A stretch of DNA of 42,562 bases from Bacillota bacterium (GCA_023511625.1 JAIMBD010000019.1:1-42562), one strand, 5' to 3'. Positions 8,257-16,925 are shown, numbered from the stretch's first letter. Made by a program: numbers and translations. The notes: generated from the letters alone by a model not told the origin.

Positions 8257-10137
8257 GTGGCGGTCACAACGGTTCCCGAGGCGCATCCCGCCGCTCGTCC
8301 GGCCGTCGCGCACAGCGGCCTGTGGGAATGGTTGGCGGTGGTCGACCACAAGCGCATCGGACTCATCTACCTCGCCGGCGGCTTGGTCTTCTTCGTGTTG
8401 GGCGGCGTCGAGGCGCTCCTCATGCGTCTGCAGCTTGCACGCCCGGACAATCATCTCGTCAGCGCCGCCTTCTTCAACCAACTCTTTACCATGCACGGCG
8501 TCACCATGATCTTCTTTGCCGCCATGCCCATCATCTTCGGGTTGGCCAACCTCATCGTCCCGCTGCAGATCGGTGCGCGCGACGTCGCTTTTCCGCGGCT
8601 TAACGCGCTGAGCGTCTGGCTGTTTTTGGCCGGCGGGATCCTGTTTTACACCAGCTGGTTCTTCGGCGCGCCCAACGCGGGGTGGTTCAACTACGTGCCC
8701 ATCTCCGGGCCCCAGTACGACCCCGGACTCGGGATTACCTTCTACGACGTGGGACTGCAGATCTCGGGGCTCGGGACCATCATCACCGGCATCAACTTCT
8801 TGGTCACCATCATCAACCTGCGCGCACCGGGCCTCACCTGGATGCGGCTGCCGATGTTTGTGTGGGGCAACTTGGTGACCATGGTGTTGATCGTCGTAGC
8901 CATGCCGCCCCTGTCGGTCGACCTCTTCCTGCAGACCTTCGAGCGCATCGCCGGCGCCCAGTTCTTCCACGTCGCCGCCGGCGGTACGCCGCTTTTGTGG
9001 ACCAATCTTTTCTGGATCTTCGGGCACCCTGAGGTCTACATCGTCATTTTGCCCGTCTTTGGCATCATGTCGGAGATCATCCCGGTGTTTGCGCGCAAGC
9101 CCTTATTCGGGTACCCGAGCATGGTGCTGGCCATGCTGGCCATCTGTTTCTTGGCCTTCATGGTCTGGATCCATCATATGTACGACCTTGGCCTTGGGCC
9201 CTGGGTCAACGCGCTGTTTGCCCTGACCACCATGACCATTGCCGTGCCCACCGGGATCAAGGTGTTTAACTGGTTGGCGACCCTGTGGGGCGGGCAGCTG
9301 CGCATCAACACCGCCGTCCTCTGGGTCTTCGGCTTTCTCATCTGCTTTGTGGTGGGGGGCATGAGCGGCGTGATGCTGGCCATGGCCCCGGCGGATCTGC
9401 AGTACAACAATACCTACTTCGTGGTGGCGCACTTCCACTACACCCTCATCGGCGGGACCGTGTTCGGCCTGTTTGCCGGGCTCTATTACTGGTTTCCCAA
9501 GTTCAGCGGACGGCTTTTGAATGAGCGGATCGGGCGCTGGAACTTCTGGCTGACCTTCATCGGGTTCAACCTCACCTTCTTCCCCATGCACTTTCTCGGG
9601 CTAGAAGGCATGCCGCGCCGCATCTTCACCTATGCGCCCAATCTCGGCCTGACCTTCTGGAACGAGGTCTCGACGGTGGGCGCCTTCGTCCTGGCCCTCG
9701 GGGTGGGGGCCCTGGCCGTCAATTTGGTGTGGTCGTGGCGCCACGGAGCGCTCGCGGGGGCCGACCCGTGGGACGGCCGCACCTTGGAGTGGTCGATTCC
9801 GTCCCCGCCTCCCGTCTACAACTTCGCCGAAATCCCGCTGGTTAGGGGTCGCGACCCCCTGTGGGTGGAAAAACGGTGGGGCGATGGCCGCATGAAGCCG
9901 GCGGCGGTGGAGACAGGGCCGCTGCACATGCCCGCTCCCACCATCGGTCCCCTGCTTTTGGCCTTGGCCATTCTGCTTTTGGGCTATGGACTGGTGTTTG
10001 CCTCCTGGCCGGTGATCGCGGCAGGTGTGCTGGCGCTCGGGGTGACGTTGCACCACGCCATGTTCACCCGCGACCCCGGCGTCCACGTCCACCGAAGTCC
10101 CGGGGAGTCGGCGGCCTTGGAGTCGCACGAGGCCTAA
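8257..10137 (+). CDS. ctaD: Heme-copper oxidase subunit I (CtaD type)
   Basis: The 626-residue membrane protein is a type A heme-copper oxidase catalytic subunit. Visible are the MHGVTMIFF heme-ligand segment, the D-channel segment GARDVAFPRLN, the active-site motif GHPEVY (His-Tyr copper site with the D-channel glutamate), the HH copper ligands in VWIHHMYDLG, the K-channel PTGIKVFNW, and VVAHFHYTL carrying the remaining heme ligands. Two extra C-terminal hydrophobic segments (about residues 555-600) match Bacillus-type CtaD with 14 helices. The start is GTG, behind AAAAGGGGG. Genes for subunits II, III and IV are absent on both sides, so the partners must be encoded elsewhere. Whether it takes electrons from cytochrome c or quinol cannot be judged without subunit II. 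Confidence 0.95.
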   Translation: MAVTTVPEAHPAARPAVAHSGLWEWLAVVDHKRIGLIYLAGGLVFFVLGGVEALLMRLQLARPDNHLVSAAFFNQLFTMHGVTMIFFAAMPIIFGLANLIVPLQIGARDVAFPRLNALSVWLFLAGGILFYTSWFFGAPNAGWFNYVPISGPQYDPGLGITFYDVGLQISGLGTIITGINFLVTIINLRAPGLTWMRLPMFVWGNLVTMVLIVVAMPPLSVDLFLQTFERIAGAQFFHVAAGGTPLLWTNLFWIFGHPEVYIVILPVFGIMSEIIPVFARKPLFGYPSMVLAMLAICFLAFMVWIHHMYDLGLGPWVNALFALTTMTIAVPTGIKVFNWLATLWGGQLRINTAVLWVFGFLICFVVGGMSGVMLAMAPADLQYNNTYFVVAHFHYTLIGGTVFGLFAGLYYWFPKFSGRLLNERIGRWNFWLTFIGFNLTFFPMHFLGLEGMPRRIFTYAPNLGLTFWNEVSTVGAFVLALGVGALAVNLVWSWRHGALAGADPWDGRTLEWSIPSPPPVYNFAEIPLVRGRDPLWVEKRWGDGRMKPAAVETGPLHMPAPTIGPLLLALAILLLGYGLVFASWPVIAAGVLALGVTLHHAMFTRDPGVHVHRSPGESAALESHEA

Positions 10138-10164
10138 GGGCATTCGCCGAAGGCCCAGGCTTAC

Positions 10165-10219
10165 CGCCCGCCGCTCCGGATCCTCGCCACTGCAGTCGGG
10201 ACGGCGGGCGCCCCTTTTT
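10165..10219 (+). terminator. Terminator after the oxidase subunit I gene
   Basis: A 9-bp stem CGCCCGCCG (10165-10173) pairs with 10202-10210 across a long loop. It is followed by CCCC and five T residues (10215-10219). It lies 27 bp past the stop codon, between convergent genes. Confidence 0.6.
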
Positions 10220-10322
10220 CGTTCGCTCTTCTCTTTCTCTTGCTTATGGCCAAACGGCCATGACCCGTCGCCGGAGAAAGGGGGAGCCTGGCGACGTGGC
10301 GTCACGCCAGAGGCGGCCCAGG

Positions 10323-10628
10323 TCAGTCGAATCCGAAATAGGCCTTGGCCTCGTCAGACATCATGGAGGGGTCCCAGGGCGGTGACCACACCACCTCCAC
10401 GTTGACCGCTTCGACCCCGTCGAGGGCCGAAAGGCGCTCCACAGCTCCCTCGCGGATGTACTCGGTGGCCGGGCAGCCCGGTGTGGTCATGGTCATCACC
10501 ACCTCGACGGTGGACCCCTCTACCGTCACGCCGTAGACCAGTCCGAGGTCGACGATATTGTAGCCGAGCTCGGGATCGATGACGTCGCGGAGCGCCTCCA
10601 ACACGGCTTCTTCGGTAACCGCTGCCAT
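10323..10628 (-). CDS. DUF59/MIP18 metal-sulfur cluster assembly protein (SufT/PaaD-like)
   Basis: The 101-residue protein is a complete MIP18 (DUF59) domain. It has the hallmark DPELGYNIVDLGLVYGV near residues 20-36 and the conserved cysteine motif TTPGCPATEYI near 50-60. Family members help mature iron-sulfur proteins, and the PaaD branch serves phenylacetyl-CoA oxygenase. ATG 10628 is chosen because AAAGGAG stands upstream and the family begins here; the frame running back to 10724 is not conserved. It is divergent from cydA with an FNR-like palindrome between them. That suggests joint redox control, which is inference. Confidence 0.9.
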   Translation of the reverse strand: MAAVTEEAVLEALRDVIDPELGYNIVDLGLVYGVTVEGSTVEVVMTMTTPGCPATEYIREGAVERLSALDGVEAVNVEVVWSPPWDPSMMSDEAKAYFGFD

Positions 10629-10690
10629 CGCCTCTTGCTCCTTTCGGCGTTGGTCTGGCTTGCAGCGTACGCCTGTGGGGATCGGGCCAC

Positions 10691-10706
10691 CGTGATCGGG
10701 ATCACG
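10691..10706. promoter_or_regulatory. FNR/CRP-like palindrome between the MIP18 gene and cydA
   Basis: The sequence CGTGATCGGGATCACG is a perfect 7+7 inverted repeat with a 2-base centre. Read as TGAT-N4-ATCA it matches the half-site spacing of FNR family operators (TTGAT-N4-ATCAA), with G for the first T on each side. It is 84 bp before the cydA start and 62 bp before the divergent MIP18 start. No FNR-type regulator is encoded in the window. Confidence 0.5.
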
Positions 10707-10790
10707 CTCGGCTCCCCGCCGCATGGATTTTCCCGCGGCGGTACATGCTACCGGTCAAGATCTGGAAGACGCCGTGGGGGGAGGGCGCGC

Positions 10791-12164
10791 ATGACCCTGG
10801 TGGGGCTCGACCGGCTGCAATTTGGGGTAACCACCATCTACCATTTTCTTTTTGTGCCGCTCACCATCGGCCTTGCCTTTCTCCTGGCAGTGCTGGAGTC
10901 CTGGTACTGGCGCCGCCCCGAGCCGGGGCACCGTAAGGTGCTCGACTTCTTCGGCCGCCTGTTTTTGATCAACTTCGCGGTGGGAGTGGTGACCGGCATC
11001 CTGCAAGAGTTTCAGTTCGGGATGAACTGGGCCAACTACTCTCGCTTCGTGGGCGACGTCTTCGGAGCCCCCTTGGCGGTGGAGGCCTTGGCCGCCTTCT
11101 TTCTGGAATCCACCTTCTTAGGCGTCTGGATCTTCGGGTGGGATCGGCTCTCTCCTCGGCTGCACGCCTGGTCGATGTGGCTGACGGCGCTCGGCACCAC
11201 CATCTCGGCCTTTTGGATCCTGGCTGCCAACTCCTTTATGCAGGAGCCGGTCGGCTACCGCCTGGTCCACGGGCGGGCCGAGATGGTGAGCTTCGGGGCG
11301 CTCGTGACCAACCCCCAGCTGTGGGTGGAGTTTCCCCACGTGGAGCTCGGCGCGCTGGCCACCGGCGCCTTCTTCATGATGGGTGTCAGCGCCTACTTTC
11401 TGGCCCGCGGGCGCGATGTGCGGTGGTTCTTGCGCCCCTTCCGACTGGCCCTGGCAGTGGGCGTGGTGACGAGCGTGCTGGTGGTGGTGTTAGGCCACGA
11501 CCAGGCGCAGCACCTCATGGCTGCCCAGCCCATGAAGATGGCGGCCTCCGAAGCCCTGTGGCACACCAGTGCCCTCCATGCCCCATGGACGGTGGTGGCC
11601 CTCATCCATCCTCACCAGCAGCGCAACACCGCCGTCTTGGCCATTCCCGACCTTTTGAGCATCCTGGCTTACAACCGCTTGTCGGGGCGGGTGCCGGGCA
11701 TCGATACCCTCCAGCACCTCTACGTCAGGCGGTATGGGCCTGGCTGGTACGTCCCCCCGGTGGTCGTCACCTTCTGGAGCTTTCGGCTGATGATCCTGGC
11801 CGGCTTTCTCATGATGGCTCTGACGGCGTACGGCGTCTTGGCCGATCACCAGGGGCACCTCTTGGAGCGCCGCCGCTACCTGCGGCTCATGGTTTGGGCC
11901 ATCGGGCTTCCGCTCTTTGCCAACATCATGGGCTGGGTGATGACCGAGGTGGGGCGCCAGCCCTGGATCGTGTTCGGGCTTGAGAAGACCCAAGACGCCA
12001 TCTCGCCGGCCGTGGGCCCGGGGGCCGTGTGGGGCACTCTCATCGGCTTTGGCCTGGGCTATGGGGTGATGACGGCCTTCGAGGCCTACCTCATGCTGAA
12101 GTACATCCGGCTTGGGCTCGGGGCTGAAGAGCCCGAGGCGCCGCTTCACCCGGCACCGGCCTAA
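10791..12164 (+). CDS. cydA: Cytochrome bd ubiquinol/menaquinol oxidase subunit I
   Basis: The 457-residue membrane protein matches CydA. It starts MTLVGLDRLQFGVTTIYHFL, which carries the N-terminal His ligand of high-spin heme. INFAVGVVTGILQEFQFG contains the conserved glutamates of the proton path. Near residue 245 stands MKMAASEALW, preceding the quinol-binding loop. GRQPWIVFG follows near residue 385. The Q loop is of the short type, without the long insertion seen in Escherichia coli CydA. ATG 10791 sits behind GGGGGGAGGG; the frame to 10635 crosses the promoter region. cydB follows after 83 bp. The bd oxidase gives high-affinity, NO- and sulfide-resistant oxygen reduction without proton pumping. 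Confidence 0.95.
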   Translation: MTLVGLDRLQFGVTTIYHFLFVPLTIGLAFLLAVLESWYWRRPEPGHRKVLDFFGRLFLINFAVGVVTGILQEFQFGMNWANYSRFVGDVFGAPLAVEALAAFFLESTFLGVWIFGWDRLSPRLHAWSMWLTALGTTISAFWILAANSFMQEPVGYRLVHGRAEMVSFGALVTNPQLWVEFPHVELGALATGAFFMMGVSAYFLARGRDVRWFLRPFRLALAVGVVTSVLVVVLGHDQAQHLMAAQPMKMAASEALWHTSALHAPWTVVALIHPHQQRNTAVLAIPDLLSILAYNRLSGRVPGIDTLQHLYVRRYGPGWYVPPVVVTFWSFRLMILAGFLMMALTAYGVLADHQGHLLERRRYLRLMVWAIGLPLFANIMGWVMTEVGRQPWIVFGLEKTQDAISPAVGPGAVWGTLIGFGLGYGVMTAFEAYLMLKYIRLGLGAEEPEAPLHPAPA

Positions 12165-12247
12165 ACCGCCGGGGTGAGGCGTTTTTGGAGAGCCGCCTTC
12201 CCGCTTGGGGCCGAGGGCGGGCACGAGGAGGAGGGAGGCAGCGAGGC

Positions 12248-13258
12248 ATGTTGCCGACGGTCTGGTTTGTGCTCATTGCGGTGTTGTTCGTGGGCTACTT
12301 TTTCCTCGAGGGCTTTGACTACGGCGTCGGGGTTTGGATGCCCGTCCTCGGGCGCACCGACGGCGAGCGGCGCGCCATCCTCGCCACCATCGGCCCGGTG
12401 TGGGACGCCAACGAGGTCTGGCTCATCACCGCCGCCGGCGCGCTCTTTGCCGCCTTTCCGGCCTGGTACGCCAGCCTCTTCAGCGGGTTTTACCCCCTTT
12501 TGGCGCTGATCTTGGGCGCCTTGATCGTGCGCGGGGTGGGGCTGGAATTTCGCAGCAAGGGCGACGAGGGCCGATGGCGCCGCACCTGGGACGCGGCCAT
12601 TGCCACCGCCTCGGGGTTTTTGGCGGCGGCCTGGGGGTTTCTCATGGGGGCCCTACTCCATGGCGTGCCCATCGACCGGGCCGGAGACCTCGTGGGGGGG
12701 ATCGGCGCAGTGGTGACGCCCTACGCGCTTGAGGGCGCCTTGGCCTCTCTGTTGCTGTTCTCCCTCCACGGTGCGCTCTACCTGACCTTGAAGGCGCCGC
12801 CTCCCTTGGCCGAGCGCGCCCGGCGGGCGGCGTTTCGGGTGGGGGGTGCCGCCACGGCGGCCTATTTCCTCTTTGTGGTCATGAGCTACTTTTACAGCGA
12901 CTTTGCCCGCAAGCTCGGCGTAGACCCCGGGGCCATCCCCATCTTGGCGGGGCTTTCCATGGTGGCGGTGCGCTTTGCCCTCTTGCGCCGAACCTTGCTG
13001 CTTGCCTTCTTTCTCAACGGCGTCACCATCATCTTGTCGACTGTCAGCGTCTTTTTGACCCTGTGGCCCCGGGTGATGATAAGCTCGCTCAACCCTGCCT
13101 GGAGCCTGACGGTGGCCGGGGCGGCGGCCAATCCTTACAGCCTCTCGGTGATGTCCATCACGGCCGTGGTCATTCTTCCGGTGGTGCTGGCCTACCAGGC
13201 GTGGACCTATTGGGTCTTTCGCCAGCGGGTAGGGGCCGGGGACACCTTTCACTACTGA
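12248..13258 (+). CDS. cydB: Cytochrome bd oxidase subunit II
   Basis: The 336-residue membrane protein has the CydB signature. FLEGFDYGVGVWMP lies near the N-terminus and GPVWDANEVWLITAAGALFAAFP near residues 50-72. About eight to nine hydrophobic segments follow. ATG 12248 follows a GGAGGGAGG stretch at slightly long spacing; the frame back to 12185 overlaps the cydA-cydB gap. It forms the heterodimer with CydA. I looked for a CydX-like small subunit in the 118 bp downstream and found none. Confidence 0.95.
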   Translation: MLPTVWFVLIAVLFVGYFFLEGFDYGVGVWMPVLGRTDGERRAILATIGPVWDANEVWLITAAGALFAAFPAWYASLFSGFYPLLALILGALIVRGVGLEFRSKGDEGRWRRTWDAAIATASGFLAAAWGFLMGALLHGVPIDRAGDLVGGIGAVVTPYALEGALASLLLFSLHGALYLTLKAPPPLAERARRAAFRVGGAATAAYFLFVVMSYFYSDFARKLGVDPGAIPILAGLSMVAVRFALLRRTLLLAFFLNGVTIILSTVSVFLTLWPRVMISSLNPAWSLTVAGAAANPYSLSVMSITAVVILPVVLAYQAWTYWVFRQRVGAGDTFHY

Positions 13259-13266
13259 AGGCGCGC

Positions 13267-13296
13267 TTGGCCTTGGGGCCATGGCTGGGTGATAAT
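13267..13296 (+). promoter_or_regulatory. Candidate promoter before the zinc-finger gene
   Basis: TTGGCC (13267-13272) and GATAAT (13291-13296) are 18 bp apart, 81 bp upstream of the small gene at 13377. Confidence 0.4.
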
Positions 13297-13376
13297 AGAA
13301 AGGCGAATGGCGGCGGTTTTAGGGGAGGAGGGTCGAATCGAGCTCCCTTAGGACCGCGCGGAGAGGTGAGAGGGCG

Positions 13377-13580
13377 ATGGCAAACGCACGGCGGTGTCCT
13401 CGGTGCCGCAAGGGGCAACTTCTGCTTCGGCACTTTGCGGTGACGGGCGATCCCTACTGGATTTGCGACCGCTTTCCGGAGTGCTCCTACTGGACCGAGG
13501 AGGACCTGGAGGCGGAAGAAGGCACCGGGCCCGACCGCCGGGTGCGGTCGGCCTTCCGGGGAGCGGAGCCTCCTCGTTAG
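13377..13580 (+). CDS. Small topoisomerase-type C4 zinc-finger protein
   Basis: The 67-residue protein contains one four-cysteine zinc-binding unit: CPRC at residues 7-10, then a single Cys at 30 and another at 36, in WICDRFPEC. This is the layout of the zf-C4 modules at the C-terminus of bacterial topoisomerase I, here alone without a catalytic domain. The acidic tail follows directly. The start has GAGGTGAGAGG upstream. Its stop overlaps that of the convergent response regulator in the sequence TTAG. A nucleic-acid-binding role is likely by family; the specific function is unknown. Confidence 0.75.
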   Translation: MANARRCPRCRKGQLLLRHFAVTGDPYWICDRFPECSYWTEEDLEAEEGTGPDRRVRSAFRGAEPPR

Positions 13581-14233
13581 GAGGCCCCGCTCCGGCTCTT
13601 GCGCCGGGTGAGGTAGGCGGCGGCTTCTGCCCGGCGGCTTAACCCCAGTTTGGAGAGGATGTTGCTGACGTAGTGCTTGACGGTGGCCTCGCTGAGGTAG
13701 ACCTGCGCTCCGATCTCGCGGTTGGTGAGCCCCTCGGCGATGAGTTCCAGGATGCGCCGTTCCTGGGGCGTCAGCTCTTCATAGGGATCAGTGACTTGGG
13801 CAGGATGGCGGATGCGCTGCATGACCTTGTCGGCCACGGCCGGGTCGAGGATGGACCCGCCGCCTGCGGCGGTGCGGATCGCCTCCACGATGGTGTGGCC
13901 GCGGGCGGTCTTGAGGAGGTAGCCGGCGGCGCCCGCCTCCAGGGATCGGAACAGGAGGTCGTCGTCTCCAAACGAGGTCAGCATCACCACGTGCATCTCT
14001 GGAAAGCGCTGCGTCAGTTGCCGGCAGAGGTCGATGCCGGAGCCGTCCGGCAGGCGGATGTCGAGCAGCACCACATCCGGGCGCAGCTCGGGAATCCGGC
14101 GCTCGGCCTCGCCTAAGGTGCCCGCTTCTCCCACCAGCTGGATGTCGGGGTGCGAGTCAAAAAGCCCGCTCAACCCCGCCCGCACCACCTCGTGGTCCTC
14201 CACGATAAAGACCCGAATCGGACTTTCCTCCAC
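13577..14233 (-). CDS. NarL/DevR-type response regulator A
   Basis: The 218-residue protein has an N-terminal receiver domain (residues 5-120) with acidic pair ED at 12-13, phospho-acceptor Asp58 in VVLLDIRLPDGSG, and a conserved Lys in GYLLK. A C-terminal LuxR-type HTH (about 150-210) reads LTPQERRILELIAEGLTN and LSEATVKHYVSNILSKLGL. The HTH wording is close to DevR/DosR. It starts with GTG. It is a close paralogue of the divergent regulator at 14676-15332, sharing long identical stretches in both domains. The kinase downstream of that paralogue is the obvious candidate partner for both, as no second kinase is nearby. Confidence 0.92.
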   Translation of the reverse strand: MEESPIRVFIVEDHEVVRAGLSGLFDSHPDIQLVGEAGTLGEAERRIPELRPDVVLLDIRLPDGSGIDLCRQLTQRFPEMHVVMLTSFGDDDLLFRSLEAGAAGYLLKTARGHTIVEAIRTAAGGGSILDPAVADKVMQRIRHPAQVTDPYEELTPQERRILELIAEGLTNREIGAQVYLSEATVKHYVSNILSKLGLSRRAEAAAYLTRRKSRSGAS

Positions 14234-14675
14234 CTTGACCGTCCCTTTCCTGCAAAACCTCCGCGCGCGACGAAAACCCCAATCCTATGCCATTACTTCG
14301 CTAGTATAACCGATTTCGAGCAAGTTGGGGATTGTTTCGAAATCCTCCGACCATTTCTTCAGACCTGGCCATCCGCGCGGGCAAACCCAGACCGACCGGA
14401 CCGTCTTTCGGGGGCCGGTTGGGCGTGGTAGCGGCCGTGTCCGGGGACGATAATCCAGGCAGGACGACGGGCTTTTGAGCCAGGTCCCATCGCGGCGCAG
14501 AAGGGGCGGGCCTCGGGAGAAAAGCGCCGAATGGACCATGGCGAAGGGAACGAGTGACCCTGGCCGAGTGGGTCTGGAGGGCTACCATGAGGAATAGTTC
14601 GCCGGGAGGGCGGGGAGGCACGCTCTGCCGATGCTCGACGAGGCGCGCGGTGTGCAGAAGATAGGGGTGCGAGCG
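14234..14675. other. Divergent intergenic region between the two response regulators
   Basis: About 440 bp without a supported gene. It contains an imperfect inverted repeat GGATT...AATCC around 14329-14345 and a TATACT-like element on the minus strand near 14300. No complete promoter is convincing. If the regulators are autoregulated, their binding sites should lie here. Confidence 0.45.
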
Positions 14676-15332
14676 ATGAACGAGCGCGAAGAGAGCCAAA
14701 AGATTCGAGTCGCCATCGTGGACGACCACGAAATGGTGCGGACCGGCGTGGCCAATTTGCTCTCAAGCCATCCGGACCTCGAGCTCGTGGGGGGAGCGGG
14801 GTCGGTCAATGAGGCGCTGAGCCTTTTGGAGCGCACCCCCGTGGATGTGCTCCTCCTCGACATCCGCCTGCCGGATGGGTCGGGGATAGACCTGTGCCGC
14901 ACCATCCAGCAGCGGGGCCTGCCGACGCACGTCATCATCTTGACCTCGTTCGGCGACGAAGCCCTGTTGTTTCAAGCGCTAGAGGCCGGAGCCAGCGGCT
15001 ATCTCTTGAAAAATGCGCGCGGGCGGACCATGATTGAGGCGATTCGGACGGTGGCCAAAAACGGGTCGATTCTCGATCCGGCCGTAGCAGGTCGCGCCAT
15101 GCAGCGCCTGCGCCAGCCCCAGTCGGAGGCCGACCCCTTCGATGAGCTGACGCCGCAAGAGCGCCGCATCCTGCGGCTGATCGCCGAAGGCAAGACCAAT
15201 CGCGAGATCGGGGCGGCCATCTATCTCAGCGAGGCCACCGTCAAGCACTATGTGAGCAACATCTTCTCGAAGCTCAACATCTCGCGGCGGGCCGAGGCGG
15301 CGGCGATTGTGGCCAAGCGGCAGGGAGGGTAA
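14676..15332 (+). CDS. NarL/DevR-type response regulator B
   Basis: The 218-residue protein has a receiver domain with acidic pair DD at 16-17, phospho-acceptor Asp62 in VLLLDIRLPDGSG and the switch segment ILTSFGDEALLF. The C-terminal LuxR-type HTH carries LTPQERRILRLIAEGKTN and LSEATVKHYVSNIFSKLNI. ATG 14676 follows an AGGGGTG-like site; an in-frame ATG at 14631 is possible but lacks one. The stop is 1 bp before the GTG of the histidine kinase, so the pair is translationally coupled and certainly functions together. It is divergent from its paralogue at 13577-14233. Confidence 0.92.
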   Translation: MNEREESQKIRVAIVDDHEMVRTGVANLLSSHPDLELVGGAGSVNEALSLLERTPVDVLLLDIRLPDGSGIDLCRTIQQRGLPTHVIILTSFGDEALLFQALEAGASGYLLKNARGRTMIEAIRTVAKNGSILDPAVAGRAMQRLRQPQSEADPFDELTPQERRILRLIAEGKTNREIGAAIYLSEATVKHYVSNIFSKLNISRRAEAAAIVAKRQGG

Positions 15333-15333
15333 G

Positions 15334-16749
15334 GTGGACAAACGCCCCAGTGGCTTGAGCCGGACCAACTATTGGCTGGCCAGTTCGGTGCCCTTGGTGA
15401 CGTTGGCCGTCCTGGTGGTGATCGACCGCTGGGGCTTGGCCGGCGTCTTGGGGCGAAATCTCTCCGATCTTCTCACGGTGGCCATCGCCGCCGTGTTGGT
15501 CTTGGCCTACACGCTGTTTATCGTGCGGGTGATGTACCCCCGCTATTTGGAGATGGGGGCGCTGCTCAAACAGGTCGAGGAGCAGCGCGACCGGATGAAG
15601 CTCTTGCAGGAAGGGATGACGGCCATCGCCTCCAACCGGGACGTGGAGTCCATCTTGGTGCGGGTGGTGGACCTAAGCCGGGAGCTGACCGGGGCTGCGT
15701 ACGGGGCCCTGGCCGTGCTCAATCCCGACGAGAGCATCGCCCGCTTCGTGACTTCGGGCATTAAGGCCGAAGACATCCAGAAGATCGGATCGCTGCCGCG
15801 CGGACGGGGGCTCTTGGGCGAGGTGATCCGCACCAAGCGGCCCTTGCGGGTGGACGAGATCAGCCGCCATCCGGCCTCGGTGGGTTGGCCGCCGAACCAC
15901 CCCCCCATGCACTCCTTCCTCGGGGTGCCCCTGATCCACCAGAATCAGGTGGTGGGCCACCTGTATCTCACCAACAAGGCCGGCGGGCCCTTCACGCAAG
16001 TCGACGAGGAACTCGTGGGCATGCTGGCCACCCAGGCCGCGGTCCTCATCACCAACGCCCGGCTCAACCGCGAACTAGAGGCCTTGGCAGTGGTGCAGGA
16101 GCGGCAGCGGATCGGGATGGACCTGCATGACGGCACCATCCAGGCCATCTACGCCGTAATGTTGGGCATCGACGGGCTGTTGGACAAGATTCCCGAGGAG
16201 ATGCGCGACATCCGCGACCAGCTCGACGCCTTCGGCGACCGCTTAAGCCGCATCACCCAGGACATCCGCCACTACATCTTTGACCTCAAGCCCGACCACC
16301 TCGACCTGCGCCAAGGGATTGGAGAGATCGCGGCGGAACTGGCCATGACCCACCAGATCCGGATCCACACCACCGACCTCGACTACCGCGAGCTCAGCCG
16401 CAAGCAGGTGGAGAGTCTTCTGGCCTGGGTGCGGGAGGCCTTGACCAACGTCAACCGGCACGCCCACGCCTCGCAGGTCGAGGTTACGTGGCGGCGCGCG
16501 GGAGCCCAGTACCAGCTGACGGTGGAGGACAACGGGGTGGGCTTTGACCCTGCCGTGCCTCCCGGTCCGGGCCATTACGGGCTGCGCAACCTGCGAAAGC
16601 GGGCGGCCGAGCTCGGCGGCTCGGTGGTGATTCAAAGCCGCCCGGGCCAGGGCACGCGGGTGGAGCTCACGGCACCCTTCCACTACGACCTCGAGCCGCA
16701 CGACGAGGAGGAGGGGGAGGTCAACCCCATCCTCTCGAGCGAGTCCTGA
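15334..16749 (+). CDS. DevS/DosS-like GAF sensor histidine kinase
   Basis: The 471-residue protein has two N-terminal membrane segments (about 13-31 and 45-67), a GAF domain (about 92-245), a HisKA_3 dimerisation region with phospho-acceptor His265 in GMDLHDGT, and a HATPase domain with EALTNVNRHA and DNGVGFD motifs. The GAF segment contains LPRGRGLLGEVI, ISRHPASVGWPP and HPPMHSFLGVP, wording very close to mycobacterial DevS/DosS, which sense oxygen, NO, CO or redox state through heme. There is one GAF domain rather than two. The GTG start at 15334 has GGGAGGG upstream and lies 1 bp after regulator B. With cydAB and an oxidase subunit alongside, a role in respiratory switching is likely but unproved. 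Confidence 0.92.
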   Translation: MDKRPSGLSRTNYWLASSVPLVTLAVLVVIDRWGLAGVLGRNLSDLLTVAIAAVLVLAYTLFIVRVMYPRYLEMGALLKQVEEQRDRMKLLQEGMTAIASNRDVESILVRVVDLSRELTGAAYGALAVLNPDESIARFVTSGIKAEDIQKIGSLPRGRGLLGEVIRTKRPLRVDEISRHPASVGWPPNHPPMHSFLGVPLIHQNQVVGHLYLTNKAGGPFTQVDEELVGMLATQAAVLITNARLNRELEALAVVQERQRIGMDLHDGTIQAIYAVMLGIDGLLDKIPEEMRDIRDQLDAFGDRLSRITQDIRHYIFDLKPDHLDLRQGIGEIAAELAMTHQIRIHTTDLDYRELSRKQVESLLAWVREALTNVNRHAHASQVEVTWRRAGAQYQLTVEDNGVGFDPAVPPGPGHYGLRNLRKRAAELGGSVVIQSRPGQGTRVELTAPFHYDLEPHDEEEGEVNPILSSES

Positions 16750-16925
16750 CCCCCATATCCGCATCCCATTCTCAAAGCCTTTTCATGCCGGCTTCAGGCC
16801 AATTTTAGGCGGTTGTAGCAGGATTTAGGCCAAGGGGGGCGAAGTGCCTACGTCGAAGCGAGTTCCGGCCGGCGCGGAAGGGGGCCCACCGAGGGCCCTT
16901 TTCGGCCGAGAGAGGGTGTGGGCGC

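Noticed and set aside
7969-9027. Minus-strand open frame (352 codons) opposite the oxidase subunit I gene
   Set aside because: The composition is Asp, Glu, His and Gly-rich without any hydrophobic core, as expected from the complement of membrane-protein codons.
12185-12247. Longer start for cydB
   Set aside because: The extension is Arg/Gly-rich without similarity. CydB begins naturally at the hydrophobic segment from ATG 12248.
13259-13376. cydX small subunit gene downstream of cydB
   Set aside because: No frame of 25-50 codons with a membrane segment and ribosome binding site lies in this gap.
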